Assembly (NCBI GenBank): GCA_016584495.1
Contig: WAID01000007.1
Coordinates: 978,001-1,042,000, forward strand
From: Celoporthe dispersa
Lineage: Eukaryota; Ascomycota; Sordariomycetes; Diaporthales; Cryphonectriaceae
Reading direction: 5' to 3'
DNA: 64,000 bases
Part shown: positions 37,551 to 49,030 of the stretch, piece after piece
Layout of the letters: the number at the start of each line of letters is the position of its first letter
Position numbering within the stretch: position 1 is the first letter of the stretch
Notes under the pieces: model-generated
Seen by the model: only the letters and a program-made list of their open reading frames with translations
Database searches by the model: none
What the model was told of the DNA's origin: nothing
Program-made: the position numbers and the translations under genes

Positions 37551-37855
37551 ATGCCCGAGGCTCAAGCTCCCACTCAGCAGGTCGCCATGGAGGCCCTCCC
37601 AGCCGGCGAGGTCGTCTCTCAGCAGCCCGTATGTTTTATGTTCCTTCCCTCACCCCCTCTTCCCTGATCACCACAGTTCACTCTCGTATCATCTCATGTC
37701 CCAAAAACAGTCTTGTGCTTCTGATTACTGACAGTGTCTGTGTGCGTGCAATACAGGCTGCCGAGGAGCCCATGTCATCCGATGTCAGCCTCCGTGGTGG
37801 CTGCGGCGAGTCCATTGACTGCTGCGGAATCACCGAGTCTTGCGGATGCTGCTAG
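37551..37855 (+). CDS. 58-residue Cys-rich protein
   Basis: Two exons, 37551-37628 and 37757-37855, are joined in phase 0 over a 128-nt intron (GTATGT..ATACAG). The ATG follows ATCAAG, a good fungal context. The first about 38 residues are polar (MPEAQAPTQQ.., several Glu and Ala) with no signal peptide or membrane segment. The last 20 residues are Gly/Cys-rich with six Cys, arranged Cys42, Cys48-Cys49, Cys55 and a terminal Cys57-Cys58, in SLRGGCGE..DCCG..SCGCC. The spacing suggests metal binding, as in small fungal metallothionein-like proteins, or a lipidated C-terminus; neither is shown. The gene is isolated, with more than 2.8 kb to each neighbour. The clean intron and frame continuity argue that it is real. 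No family name is certain. Confidence 0.68.
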
Positions 37856-40750
37856 ACGAACTTCCTGAAGGAGACCATTCCCTCGACCCGACAACCTATG
37901 CGGCGAAAAGAGGCAGCACACTGGTAGCCGGTCATGGGTTTGGCAGCGCGGAACGTGGGAGGGATCCTGCTACATGCTTGGACAAGGAGGATGTGATATC
38001 CGGTGACTCGTCTCATTCGGAGTTTGTGTGGTGCATTGTCTCGGGTGAAGCCAGCACCGAGGCTTGTCTTTTTTTTAATACTGAATTACTATGATTTGAG
38101 GATAGATATGCCCGGTCTAATTCAGCACTGTTGTTCTGGTCATTTCCTTCTTTTGGTGCTTCAGACTCACTGTGCATGTGTCTCAAGACGTTCGGCACGA
38201 GCTTACCCAAAGGCCAGGAGCTTTCAACCCGCCGTATAAGGGCCTGACATGACAAAAGTTCCTCGATCTATTCATGTCACCAGGTTTAATGTGAACAGGT
38301 CGATTCTAGTCAGAATTAGCAGCACCTGCTCTTTCCTGAGTTAGCGACCACATTTCATTCAAGTTGGACTGCACGGTCGCTCCTCGAACTATCCAGCCAG
38401 AATCTTTTCCCCCCTTCCCTCGAGGCAAAGCTCCCGTCAGCCTTTTTCTTCTCCGCCACAGGCGTCGACCAATGCCTTCAACCATCTACAGGAATCATAG
38501 GTATAACAACTCGAGCACTGCGCATCACATTCACCCGCTTCGGCCGTCAATGCTGTACTGCCCCTCGCCCGCCGGGTTCCAACACGACCGTCGCCACCGG
38601 GCATAGCTGGAATGGATCCATGCTGCAGAGCTTAACCGCAGTCTTCCTCGCTGCTCCTCAGCGCGCTCGCTCGATTGTGGATGGCGTCTGCCTCACCGAG
38701 GCATTCTCACCACCTGCCAAGTCGCCAACTACGCCAGTCTCAAACGGGCTCTACAGGTGTTCGTCGGGAGGACCTTGGAGAAATGTGTGCCGAACGGCGG
38801 GCTGGCTTGCGGGCAGCTTGCGGCAGGCCTCATGAGGATGGTGGTAGGTCTGGATGTTGTCTCTCTGGTTCAGGGTGTGGATGGCTATCCGCAGCCATGA
38901 CGGAGCAGCCTGCCCTGAGCAGGAAGCCAGTCGTGACAAGAGACCCCTCGATGGCTGAGACCGCAGTTCTGGCTCGAGAGTTGGGAAGCTTCCTCTTCGT
39001 CCGTCGCATTCTTTCTCCTTTCTCCGCCCACACATCCTGACTCCGGTGCGATATCCAACGAGAAACGCAGTACCGCTAGGATATGATCTGGTCGAAGAAG
39101 GAATTCTCCATTGCGGTTTTCGGTGTCTTGGTCGGAACGAGGCATGCTGCCCAGAGGATCATCCAGTCCCTCCTGGGATCCGGCCCCAGGCTGTCGGGTG
39201 GTGACCGTCACTTGGCTTGCGCCGAAGCGCGAAAGGGGATCTGGGTAACAATCTTGGACACGATTCGGGGTACCTAGTCATCAGCAGACACATGTCGCCG
39301 CGTTTAGAGTCCGCCCACCTGTTGGCCTCACACCCAGCGGCTGGCTGGTCATGTTGAGCTGCTGCCCAGCGAAACATTTCCCCTGTGTGGATCCTCCTCC
39401 TGCTATGCCGGGCTGGTCCCACGAAATCGGCCTTCGACCGGCTTTCGAGGCTCGAAGTGTGTGGGTTCTTCACATCTCGCGATGGTGACCTTGGTCAGCA
39501 GATCAGACAGCAGACAGATACGGGCGATCAGACGGCAGCAGCTGCCGAGACGCGTCCCAGGTCTTATATCTCACATCCGACTGACCCGAAGGCTTGCGTA
39601 TGATCAGCTGCAGACCTCAAAGCTGGGAGCTCTCTCGACCACAGGTTCAGGCCGCTGGTGCTATATCGGCAACAACACAAGCTGTGTGTTTGGCCCCACA
39701 GGCCTGGCGTGAAACGTGAAACGCCGTGCACCCCTGCGGGGGCGAGTTTATTTTTTTTCTTTTTCTTTTTCTTCTCCTTCTGCGGGATACAGATCTGCAA
39801 AGGTCTTGGTTAGTATCAAGACGCGCATGCATGGTGCGAACTCTCGGGACTAAGTGACCGTGTTACAGAGCAGCACCCTTGGTCCATCTGCAGGGGGCCA
39901 AGAGGACCCCCTTGAAGCTGTGCAGCACATTTGACGCAGTCGTCTGGAGCGATTGGCAGCGGGCGCTTGCTTGCAGAGGGTCCATCTGTTCAGTGGGCCC
40001 CGTCAGGCCAATCATCTTACACGCATCCTGTAAACCCACCCATTTGGCTACAAGCCTCATCTCCTGTAGCTCGAGGTTGGGCGGCTACCACAGCACACTC
40101 CGGTGACGCTCGAAACAAAGGCCGGCAGCCCTACTCAGCTCAGGACAAGCCTCCAGGACCACTAAGCGCCCTCCATCGCAGCCGAACGAGCCTTGGACCG
40201 ATGCAGGAAAAATGGCGAGATTCATCTCGAGACGCCTGCGCCAGTCGGACCAGTCAGATCCGCTTCGTCGTCAGACAGGCAATACGACAGGTGGGGAAAA
40301 GTATCGCTTGCCAGCTTCCAGCGGCTCGAGGCTCGATCGGAAAGGAAGTCGAGCTGACCTCCGTGGGCTTGCTCTCCTGGCCATGTTTTTTTTTTTCTTC
40401 TCTCTCTCTACGAACATCTACCGTCAGGGCTGGTCCATTGTGATTTCTTCTTCTTTTGTCCCGACATCTCTTTCAGTTTCGATTTCTCGAGGTCAATGCT
40501 CTCAACCTTGAGACATTCCCATTGTTCTCGGCGTATGGCGGTTTCTACGTAGCCAACCCATTGTCTTTTTTTTTTCCCCCCTCCTCCGCCTCCGCCCCTC
40601 CCTATTGTTTACTGTCTGGCACGCCCTCCTCCACACCTCGTCGTCTAATTCACACCACCCAAAAGAAAACCACCACTATCTTGCTGTGCTGTTCTTCTAT
40701 TTCACCTGATTTTTTTTTCTTTCTTTCGACGACCTTTCAATCCCCCGACC
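37856..40750. other. Gene-free spacer and leader of the large membrane protein
   Basis: About 2.9 kb. Open frames on both strands are short and have no domains. The last about 350 nt before 40751 are strongly pyrimidine-rich, typical of a long fungal 5' leader. Confidence 0.55.
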
Positions 40751-43700
40751 ATGCAAGACCTTCAAGCCATGCACACTGCTGCTTCTCGAGATGATTGGGA
40801 GGACTGGACCGACGAGGAAACAGCCTTGCCACCCAACGCCGCCCCACCAAAACACTCAAATCTGTCACCCACAACAACAACAGCAGCAGCACGCCGTTCA
40901 AAGTCCAAGCAGTCAGCCCCCAAGCTCCAGAGACTGAAGTCTCGCAAGCGACAGCAATTCCAGAACGAGAGGCTGGGGATCAAGCTCGTCACAGACATGA
41001 CCCGCTTCCGCAGAGGACCCCAACATGTTGCCCAGGTTGTGAAACCGTCTCCAGTACCCAGCGCAACGGGCAAGTTTGCAGATGCAAGCGCCTTGCGGGC
41101 CCTGGAGGGGTCTCCCTCCTCTGCATCCATGGGCAACTGGGCCTGGCTGAAGAACAACAGCAGCAGCCAGTCTCCTGCCAGCGCCACCCCGACCTCACAG
41201 CGTTATCTGTCGCCCCAAGAGAGCAAGATCGTCATTGGCATGTCCATGTCGGAAGACGATGCTGCTAGCAGGACGATCAGCCCCTCAACTGCAACTGTCG
41301 CCACCCCCACAGACAGGTTTCCGCCCCAGCCAACTTCCTCGGCACAGCCTCGATACCATCATGGCCAACCTTCCCAATCGGCCTGGTCGCCCGATACGGA
41401 AGATGGATGGTCGCCCGCCCGTCACCTGCAGGGTCACCACCACCACCACCCCAACATATATGCACAGTCCACTGGCCAGTCTTTCGTGCCCCCGGTGCCC
41501 GCCGTGCCATCTGAGCTCAGGCAGAAGAAATCGACAAAGGCCGGCCTCCCCAGGGACGATTTTGACGACGAAAACTTCACACCGGTGACCCTGTTCGAGG
41601 AAGACGGCAGATCCCCACAGTCAGCCTTGTCCAAGATCTCCCCAGAGACCACCCGGTCACGATCTGGCTGGTGGGACCACGTCAGCACGCCGTTCAAGGA
41701 GCGCTTCAGCCCGTCGTCCGCCAGGTCGGCCAAGGAGACCACCAGCCCGGACGAGTGGTGGAAGGGCGCCGACGAGAAGAAGACGGGCCACATGCCTCGG
41801 GAGTACGCCCCGTCGGACGCCTCGGCCTCTACGCTGCGGCCCATTGTTCCCATCATCCGGGAGCCGTCGCCGACCATAGCGTCCTCGTCCCGCGCGTCAC
41901 CTCCGCCCAGCTCATCGGGGTCGGATGCGCCCCCTGAGAAGGCCGGTGTGGTGATGGCAGACAGCGCCGATCTCAGTGACGTGCCCCCGCCCTACGAGCG
42001 CACACCGTCCGACAAGGAGTCCCAGCAGCCTGTCCGGTTCCGTGCCGTGTTCCCACCGAACCACCCCCTGGCGAGCCAGTTCCCACCTTCACCGATGCCC
42101 GGAAGCCCAGGCCTCGACGGAGACATGTCGTCCAAGGGAGACATCAAGATGTCGGACGTACCGCTGACGCCGGCCCTCACCGGACCAGATGCCGCCGCCG
42201 CCGCCGCGGATGCGCCACTGCCCGACCGGGTGGCCGGTACATATGTTGGTGACCAGTTCCAGACCGTGCACGGCGACGATCCTGCCGCGCAGGTCGAGAA
42301 GACGAGGCGGCGCCACGAGAAGGAGGACTTCCTCGCCCGCAAGGTCGGCGGCTTCTGGAAAGGCCGCGGGTGTCTGCCGGAAAATGGATGCTACGGACGC
42401 TCCGGCCGAGAGGGTCGGCAGCGCAGGCGGGTCTGGCTCCTCGTCTGCCTCGCCTTCTGGCTGCTGACCATCCTCGGCGTCGTCCTGGGCGTCGTGCTCT
42501 CGCGCGAGCTGCACCGCGCCAAGAGCGCACCTGCCACTGCAAGTCCCTCCAGCAGCGCTGATAATGATGCATCACCTTCAGGTTCTGACAGTTCAGGAAA
42601 GGCCTCGGCCTGGCTCAACCTGACCGACTTCCCGGCGATCCCCACGGGCCTCGCGACGGTGGTCGGCCCGGACAACTCGGAGGCCATCACGGGCTGTGTC
42701 GAGCCTGCTTCGCTGTGGAGCTGCTCGCTGGCCCCCGAGCAGCAGGCCGCGAACCAGCCGAGCGACGCGGACAGCCCCACCTTCATCTTCCAGATCCAGT
42801 ACGACAACAACACGCGCGAGCTGTGGGATGTCCCCAACAGCGCCGCGCCGACCCCGACGACGACGGAGGGGGTCACCGCCTCGACCAGGTCGGCCACCTC
42901 CACGTCGCTGTCCGGATCCGCCGAGACGACCACCTCGAGCGCGGCCGCGGCGGCGGCGACAGATGACGGCAGCAAGCGGCGGCGGGAGGCGGGCGAGCTC
43001 AACCGCCGCGACACGCTCTACGACACCGGCATCGCGCCGAACCCTGCAGCGCCGTCCTACGACGACATGTGGTTCCTGGGCAGCTGGACCGACGGCATCG
43101 TGTCGGCCAACAAGTCGGGCGAGCCCACGCCCTTCTACATCAGCTTCTTCACCAACGTGTCCAGCAGCGCGGGGCCCAACATGCTCACCGGCGCCACGTC
43201 CACCTCTGCCTCCAGGCGCACGATGCGCCGCCAGAGCAGCAGCCTGGCCTCCATCCTGCCGGCGCCGATGCTCAACCCGGACGGCACCGGGGCGGCGGCC
43301 CAGCTCCACCCGTACCCGTTCCAGCAGCCGCTGCGCCTGTACGACCGCGGCCTGCCCACGGAGCACTACGGCTTCTACAGCTACTTCAACAAGACCATCT
43401 ACGTCAGCTCGATAGACAACACGTCCACGGCGGACCCGGCGTCGGGCGGCGTGCTGGAGAGCAGCGCCAAGTGGTACGTGACGTGGACGCAGACGCGCTT
43501 CGTGGTCAAGATCTGGACCCGCAAGACCACCGACAGCGGTGCCCGCCTCATCGGCTCCTCCGGCACCGCGGCCTCGTCCAACACCACCAGCCCGGGCAGC
43601 TTCCCCTACCCCGTCACCATCGGCGAGGACACGCACGGCGGCGACCTGCAGCTCAAGTACAGCTTCGCCCTGGGCGTCGAGGGCGGACGGCGTCATCAAC

Positions 43701-43877
43701 AGGACCGACGCCCAGACGTTTGCCAATGATATCGGCTACGGGAGTGCCGTGGTCAACCCGGCGTATCCGGACGGGGACCTGAGCTGGGGAGGTACGGACG
43801 GGGGCACGGGAGGCTGTCGGTGTGAGTGGGTGAACTGGGTCAAGGACGACGGGACTGTAGATACGAGTTTTGGGTGA
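40751..43877 (+). CDS. Large ascomycete single-pass membrane protein, often labelled glycoprotease family (one apparent frameshift)
   Basis: Corrected length is about 1041 residues in one exon. The cytosolic N-terminus opens with acidic DDWEDWTDEE, then a basic patch (RLKSRKRQQFQNERLGIKL), the conserved GKFADASALRALEG and a long Ser/Pro-rich region with WWDHV and VTLFEEDG motifs. Residues about 560-584 are one membrane segment (VWLLVCLAFWLLTILGVV) after a basic RRVW stop-transfer edge. The outer domain has LTDFPAIPTGLATVVGPDN, GCVEPASLWSCSL, a Ser/Thr stem, LYDRGLPTEHYGFYSYF, and the terminal GGTGGCRCEWVNWV block. These match, from memory, a conserved Pezizomycotina family whose database label glycoprotease family protein is not supported by any catalytic motif here. 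The frame slips at a GGG run (43681-43683, one extra base) just before DGVINRTDAQTF; the real stop is then at 43875-43877. Function unknown; surface sensor or wall-contact protein is possible. Confidence 0.82.
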
Positions 43878-44276
43878 AGAGAAAAAGGAAAAATAAAAAA
43901 AATATATAAAAAAAAAGGAGGAAAAGGAGGAAAAGAAAGGGGGAAGGGGAGAAGAGAGAGAGAGAGAGAGAGAGGAGATGTAGAAGAGTGAAGACAGCTT
44001 GCTGGACTGAGCTGGGTTCCAAAGAAAAAAAAAGTAGATATCTCGGGGAGATCAAAAGTGATCTCTCGCTACAATGCTCAGAGAGCCCAAATAGTTAGTA
44101 ATGGGCTCTCAGAAAAGTTTACAGTAATTAATACCTCAATACCAGTGTTACCACATGTATTTGAGGTGAGCAAGAGACAGTGTTCATCAGGACGTGTGTA
44201 TGTATATATTCCGTCTCGACTTTTGTGTACTCTATATACACGCAGAAGGTCCACAAGATATACGACCAACTTTCCA

Positions 44277-44311
<35 letters not shown>

Positions 44312-44337
44312 CTCTCCCATATAAACGCATTCCCCAT
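43878..44337. other. Convergent spacer with AG and CT tracts
   Basis: A 460-nt stretch between two facing stops. It has A-rich tracts, an (AG)n tract at about 43956-43975 and a (CT)n tract at about 44281-44308. No gene is seen. Confidence 0.6.
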
Positions 44338-46108
44338 TCATATCTCATGCCCAAACACATGATGCCCCTCCCACAGGTCCACGCTCCTCTTCCTCTGCTG
44401 CGTCCGCGGCGCCAGCCCGGCCCAGAACGCACACCGAGCCCGCTGGTCCGCCCCGACGTCCTCCATGTGCGTCGTGTTGGCCTCCAGCACGATCCTGCTC
44501 CCGTTGGCGGAGCCGCCCCAGGCGTCCCAGGCGGGCTCCCCTCGGCCCGCAGCGTGTTGGGGTCGCGGGCCCGCACAAAGGACAGGAAATAGTCCATGAC
44601 CAGGGGGACGGCGTTGGCATCGTAGGTGAGGTAGCTGGCCGGGGCGGGGGCGCCGGCGAGGTTGGAGGGGCCGAAGACGGCGTAGGACTCCCACAGGTGG
44701 GGGACGCCCAGGCCTGCGGCGGCGTTGGTCTGGTCGAGGACGTTGTAGCGGTAGTTCCAGAGCGGCTGGGTGTCGTTGGGGGCGGAGGAGGAGAAGGCGG
44801 CGGCATAGGCGGCGAGGATGGTGATGGCGGGACAGATAAAGGTGGCCTCGCCGTAGGCCTGGCTGGCGGAGGGGAACCAGGCGGCGTGGGCGGGGATGGC
44901 GGGCTCGGGCTGCTGTAGGGGGTAGAGGCTGACGATGTCGTCGGTGTCGTTGGCGGTGAGGAGGGGGTAGTTGTTTTGTAAGAAGTTGACCATGTCGTCG
45001 CTGGTGGCGGCGTCGGTGGCGAACTCGGAGCCCTCGTTGTTGTCGTTGCCGAACAGGAGGGGGACGTCCACGAAGCTGCCCGAGGCGAACATGTCGTAGG
45101 GCAGGCCGCGGATGAAGTCGCCGTCCACGCAAGGGGTCCAGTAGAAGAGGGGCTCCGGGGCGGCATTGCGCCCGGGGAAGGGGGAGGGACGTTCTGGGCC
45201 TGGAGGGCGGCGGTGTCCAGCGCGCGGAGGCAGGCGAGCTGGTCGTCGGGCGAGGCGGCACAGCCTGTGGCGTTGGCGAGGCGGTCGAACTGGTACTCGA
45301 GCTGGGCGACAAAGGGCTGGGCGGGGAAGAAGACGGACTCGGCGATGGCGGCGGTGAAGAGGCCGTCGTCGCGGCCTCCGTAGGCCGTGAGGTGGAGGGC
45401 CACAGAGCCTGCGCCGGCCGAGGCGCCGTGGATGACGACGTTGTCCGGGTCGCCGCCGAAGGAGGCGATGTTGGTCTTGACCCACTGCATGAGGAGGCGC
45501 TGGTCCAGCAGGCCCACGTTCAGGGCCCCGTCGGCGGCCACCCGCGCGCTCGCCAGGAACCCCCACAGGGCCACGCGGTAGTTGAAGTTGACAAAGACGA
45601 CCTGGTTGCCCGACCGGCTGACCACCTCGGCGCCGTCCCAGTTGGCGTTGGCGTTGGTCACGTAGCCGCCTCCCTGGATGAACAGCCACACGGGCAGCCT
45701 GGAGGTCGAGTTGGCGCCCGAGGGCGCCCACACGTTGACGAAGAGGCAGTCCTCGCTCTCCGCGGTGGATGGGTAGGCCGCCGAGGTGCCCAGGCAGATG
45801 GGGCCAAAGTCGTGTGCCGGCTGGGTGTCTGTCGAGTTTGGCGGCGCGGCGGGCGCCCTCCACCTCAGGTCACCCACGGGGGCAGCGGCATAGCGCATCC
45901 CGCGGAACCGGTTGATGCCTCCCGCGACGGTCCGCCCTTCGTAGGTGGCATAGCCCAGGTCGACCGTGGGATTCTGGCCAGGCTGGTCGATGGTTAGCAG
46001 TCCGCTTGTGAGCAGGTAGAGCAGCAGCACGACGGAGACGAGGGTGAAGGCTGTCTGGGCTGCTATGTGATGAGTCCAGCCGGTCCGGAGGCGACTGTGT
46101 GGAGACAT
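44338..46108 (-). CDS. Membrane-anchored type-B carboxylesterase (two apparent frameshifts)
   Basis: A carboxylesterase/lipase of the alpha/beta-hydrolase fold, about 590 residues after correction, in one exon from an ATG at 46108. Residues about 20-38 (FTLVSVVLLLYLLTSGLL) act as a signal anchor rather than a cleaved signal. Family blocks follow: FRGMRYAAAPVGDLRW, the EDCLFVNVWAP segment, oxyanion-hole PVWLFIQGGGY, nucleophile elbow GASAGAGS with Ser230, the acid in FGNDNNEGSEF, and a C-terminal block with THMEDV. Several NxS/T sites suggest a glycosylated, extracytosolic enzyme. The frame is lost at 45180-45184 (NVPP, missing base; resumes FPGRNAAPEPLFYW) and at 44538-44541 (RAEG, missing base; resumes EPAWDAWGGSANG). 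Both sites are G/C runs. Substrate is unknown; fungal relatives hydrolyse diverse esters. Confidence 0.87.
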
Positions 46109-46672
46109 GGAGAGGGAGAGAGAGAGAGAGAGAGAGAAAGAAAGAAAGAAAAGAAAGGAAAGGGAGGGAGAGAGAGAGAGACCCCCACCAGGTCAGAGCG
46201 TGTCTTGGTTAAAGAGAGAGGTTGTCCGTGCCATGGTTTCCACTATATCAAGCATATATGAACGGGAGTGAGGAGGAGAAGGAGGAGGAGGAGGAGGAGG
46301 AGGAAAGGTAGGTGGTAGGAGGGAGCTGAAGGTAGGATAGAATTCACGGCCGCGACCCTGAACCTTATTGACCTTGACCATCTGCAGATTGCAGACACGG
46401 ATCTACAGTGACGGAACCAGGTAACAAGCCGCAAGCGCACACCGGAATTTTCAGTTTCCTTACTGCGTTTATAGCTGGGAGGTCTGTCGAGGGGGGGGGG
46501 GGGGCCACCACTCCAGAAATAGAAGCCGGCGAGGGCGGCGGTATTGGGGTAGCGAGAGTTTCCGCAGGGTTGGGAGGAGAGGAAGAAGAAGAAGGACAGG
46601 GAGAGGCGGTGGTAGGACCAGGACAAGAGAGAGAGAGAACAATCATCATCCTCTTCATCATCATCGTCATCA
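46109..46672. other. Promoter side of the esterase gene with purine tracts
   Basis: About 560 nt containing (AG)n at about 46111-46138, (GGA)n at about 46272-46303 and a 12-base G run near 46491-46502. No gene is supported apart from a possible continuation of the doubtful membrane protein to the right. Confidence 0.55.
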
Positions 46673-47059
46673 TCACGAGGAACTGCTCGAAAGGTGGCCT
46701 ACCTTGTTCAGATATCCCAAGAGTCCCAAGACCAACAACACCACAAACAGCACAAGCAGCACGGCAGCGACAGCGCCCGCCACCAGTGCCCGGCGTGTCC
46801 TCCACCAGGGCCGTGCTGCTGGCCCCTTGTCCCCAGAGGCCGACGACGACTGTTGCTGCTGCCGCTCAGCCGGCGCCAGGGGTGGTGGGACCCCCATGTC
46901 CTCGTCGTCGTGCCCGCCCCCAGCCGACGCGTCACCACGGGCGGCATTATTCGTGGTCTCGACCACCAGCGGCCACTGGGGGAGGGGGAGGGGTCTGGCA
47001 ACCCGTCGCTGATGAGGATGTTAGGGATCCATCCTTGGCGGGGGCAGCAGAGGCAGCAG

Positions 47060-47096
<37 letters not shown>

Positions 47097-47099
47097 CAT
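46673..47099 (-). CDS. Doubtful small single-pass membrane protein
   Basis: On the minus strand an ATG at 47099 opens a frame with an Ala tract encoded by a CAG/GCT triplet repeat, then KDGSLTSSSATGCQTPPPPP. This stops at an out-of-frame TAA near 46947. A second frame, in phase from about 46966, reads VETTNNAARGDAS.., an acidic GGGHDDEDMG segment, a Gln tract, PWWRTRR and a strong membrane segment (ALVAGAVAAVLLVLFVVLLV), ending in GYLNK at a possible GTAGGC donor. Joining the two would need one base removed, or an intron with its acceptor at about 46980. The basic edge next to the membrane segment is protein-like. No homologue comes to mind, and the 3' continuation after the donor is not identified. 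Treat it as a candidate only. Confidence 0.3.
47058..47096. repeat. CAG triplet repeat
   Basis: About 13 CAG units, with one interruption near the left edge. It would encode poly-Ala in the doubtful minus-strand gene. Confidence 0.85.
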
Positions 47100-49030
47100 C
47101 GAGGCAGTAAGTCGGGTTGGCGCTGGTACAGATAGATGGCGGTGGTGGCGATCCTCCTCCTCCTCACCAAGGCCCACTGGCTCTCATCTCACGACCCCAG
47201 TTTCGAAAGGGGAGCCTGCTCGATTGTGTGGGTAAAGCAGGCTGCGTGTGAGGTACAATGCAGGAGAATAATTAAAGTTAAAAGTAAGAGTAAAAAAAAA
47301 AGAAGAAAAAAAGAGGAGGAATTGGAGGAAGAAGAAAGAGAGAAGAGGGAGGGAAGGGATCAGGACGAAAGGCTCGTCGTGGCCCAACCTTACGACAGGC
47401 AAAGACAAAACCAACGATGAGTATTCGATCCGGGAGAGAAGGGCCAGTCCGTGGGAATCTTGGGTGGTCTGGTTGTTTCCAAGATTGGAAGAAGGGCCCG
47501 GTGCCTGGGCTTGCTACCGCACAGGAACAGGTAAGGCGTCTCTCTGCCGAAGATGCCGTCCGCTGTGTGGATATTTTCACAGTGCAGGATAGTTCGATCC
47601 CAGGTTAAACGGCACTGCAGTCTGCGGAATGTTCTTTTTCTGGCAGGCCTTGGTCAAGACGTGGCCATGTCGAGGTGCAGAGGTGGGGTCTGAAGTGTGT
47701 TTTCGCTGTGGCTCATCATGTTGATAATAAGCAATAGAGCAGGAAGAAGAAAAAGTAGGGTGGAGAGACAGACAGGAAGAAGAAGAAAAAAATAGACAAA
47801 AGAGGAGGAGGGAATTCCAGACGGCATCCTTATCGAGCCCAGTCCAGTCCAGCCCGGCTAGACGGCAACACTGACTGCTACCAGTCTTGTCATATCGTAT
47901 GGATGGCTCCCTTTCTCTCTCTGCCTCCCCCTTTTCTGTTGTCATCTTTGAGTCCTCTGCTCCTACAGTTCTTACAGCATCTTATCATAGCCCACAGCTC
48001 GCTGCCTTGGTAGGATGAACAAGGTTAGGCCTGGGCGGGCTTAATAGAATCCCAGGAGGTACACCTGAACACTTGACGACGACGCCTCGACAAGATCTCA
48101 GCCTGAGTGGAGGAATTGGAACACAAGCCACAATTTTTTTTTAATTAATTTCTCCCTATCCCTACTTCAGTAGATGCACACACACACACACACCTCGGAA
48201 GACTGCATGTGCCTGAGACGTCCGGGCACGCACGAAGTGCAACCAGGAATGTTTCAAGAGACGCCACCTCGGGTCGAGACAAAAATCATCAGTAGGAGAG
48301 GATGCGAAAGGGGGGCTGATGCGACGTCGTGTCTGACACAAACGGATTAGGCAAATGCTTTTTTCTTTTCCCTTTTTTCTTTCTTTAATAATGATCAAGG
48401 TTGAGAAAAATACAAGACTTCTTTTCATATGCGCTGCTCAGGGTGGCGACGAGTACATCTTCCTGCCGAAACTGGGCAGCCCGGATCTTGTCGTCGTCGT
48501 CGTCGTCGTCGTCAACGTCTTCAGTTTTGTCTCCGTACGAGTGTGTGTCTGTCTCTCACTTATAAACCATGTTAGGTGTCTGGCTGCAGCAGCAGGATGA
48601 CATCTGTCTCGGAACAGCCAATACATCAATCAATACACTGGGAATGGGAACGTGTGTACATTTGATAATGGACTTGTATACATGCTCAACAGCAGACAGG
48701 AAGACTAGAACTTGGCTGCACCTTGCTCTGACCAATAAATCATGTTTGGTTCTTGACCTGTCACCTGCCATGTTCCTCGCAGCCAGAAGAGTCCTCTCTC
48801 TCCCTCTCTCTCTTTCTCTCTCTCAGGCCGAACCCGGGCTTGGGTCAGCCTTCTCACCGCGGAGCCAGTAGACCGCCTCCGAGCTGGTACACGGCAGTAG
48901 AGTGAATAGTGTCTGTCTATGCCTCGTATGGTTACATGCGCTCCACCGCCGCCACCGCCATCTCCTCCTCCTCCTTGTCGCCCGTCTGTTCTGTCCCCGG
49001 TCAGCCTGGGCGCGCGCCCGCCCGACCCTC
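47100..49030. other. Spacer left of the MICOS subunit gene
   Basis: About 1.9 kb without a supportable gene. It holds A-rich tracts near 47280-47320, a T run at about 48134-48143, a CA repeat at about 48177-48193 and a GTC triplet repeat at about 48489-48513. The right end is the 3' UTR of the MIC26/MIC27 gene. Confidence 0.55.

Noticed and set aside
12917..46108. Programmed ribosomal frameshifting as the cause of the split frames
   Set aside because: Sites differ in direction, lack a common slippery heptamer and fall in unrelated genes; no conserved stimulatory structure is evident.
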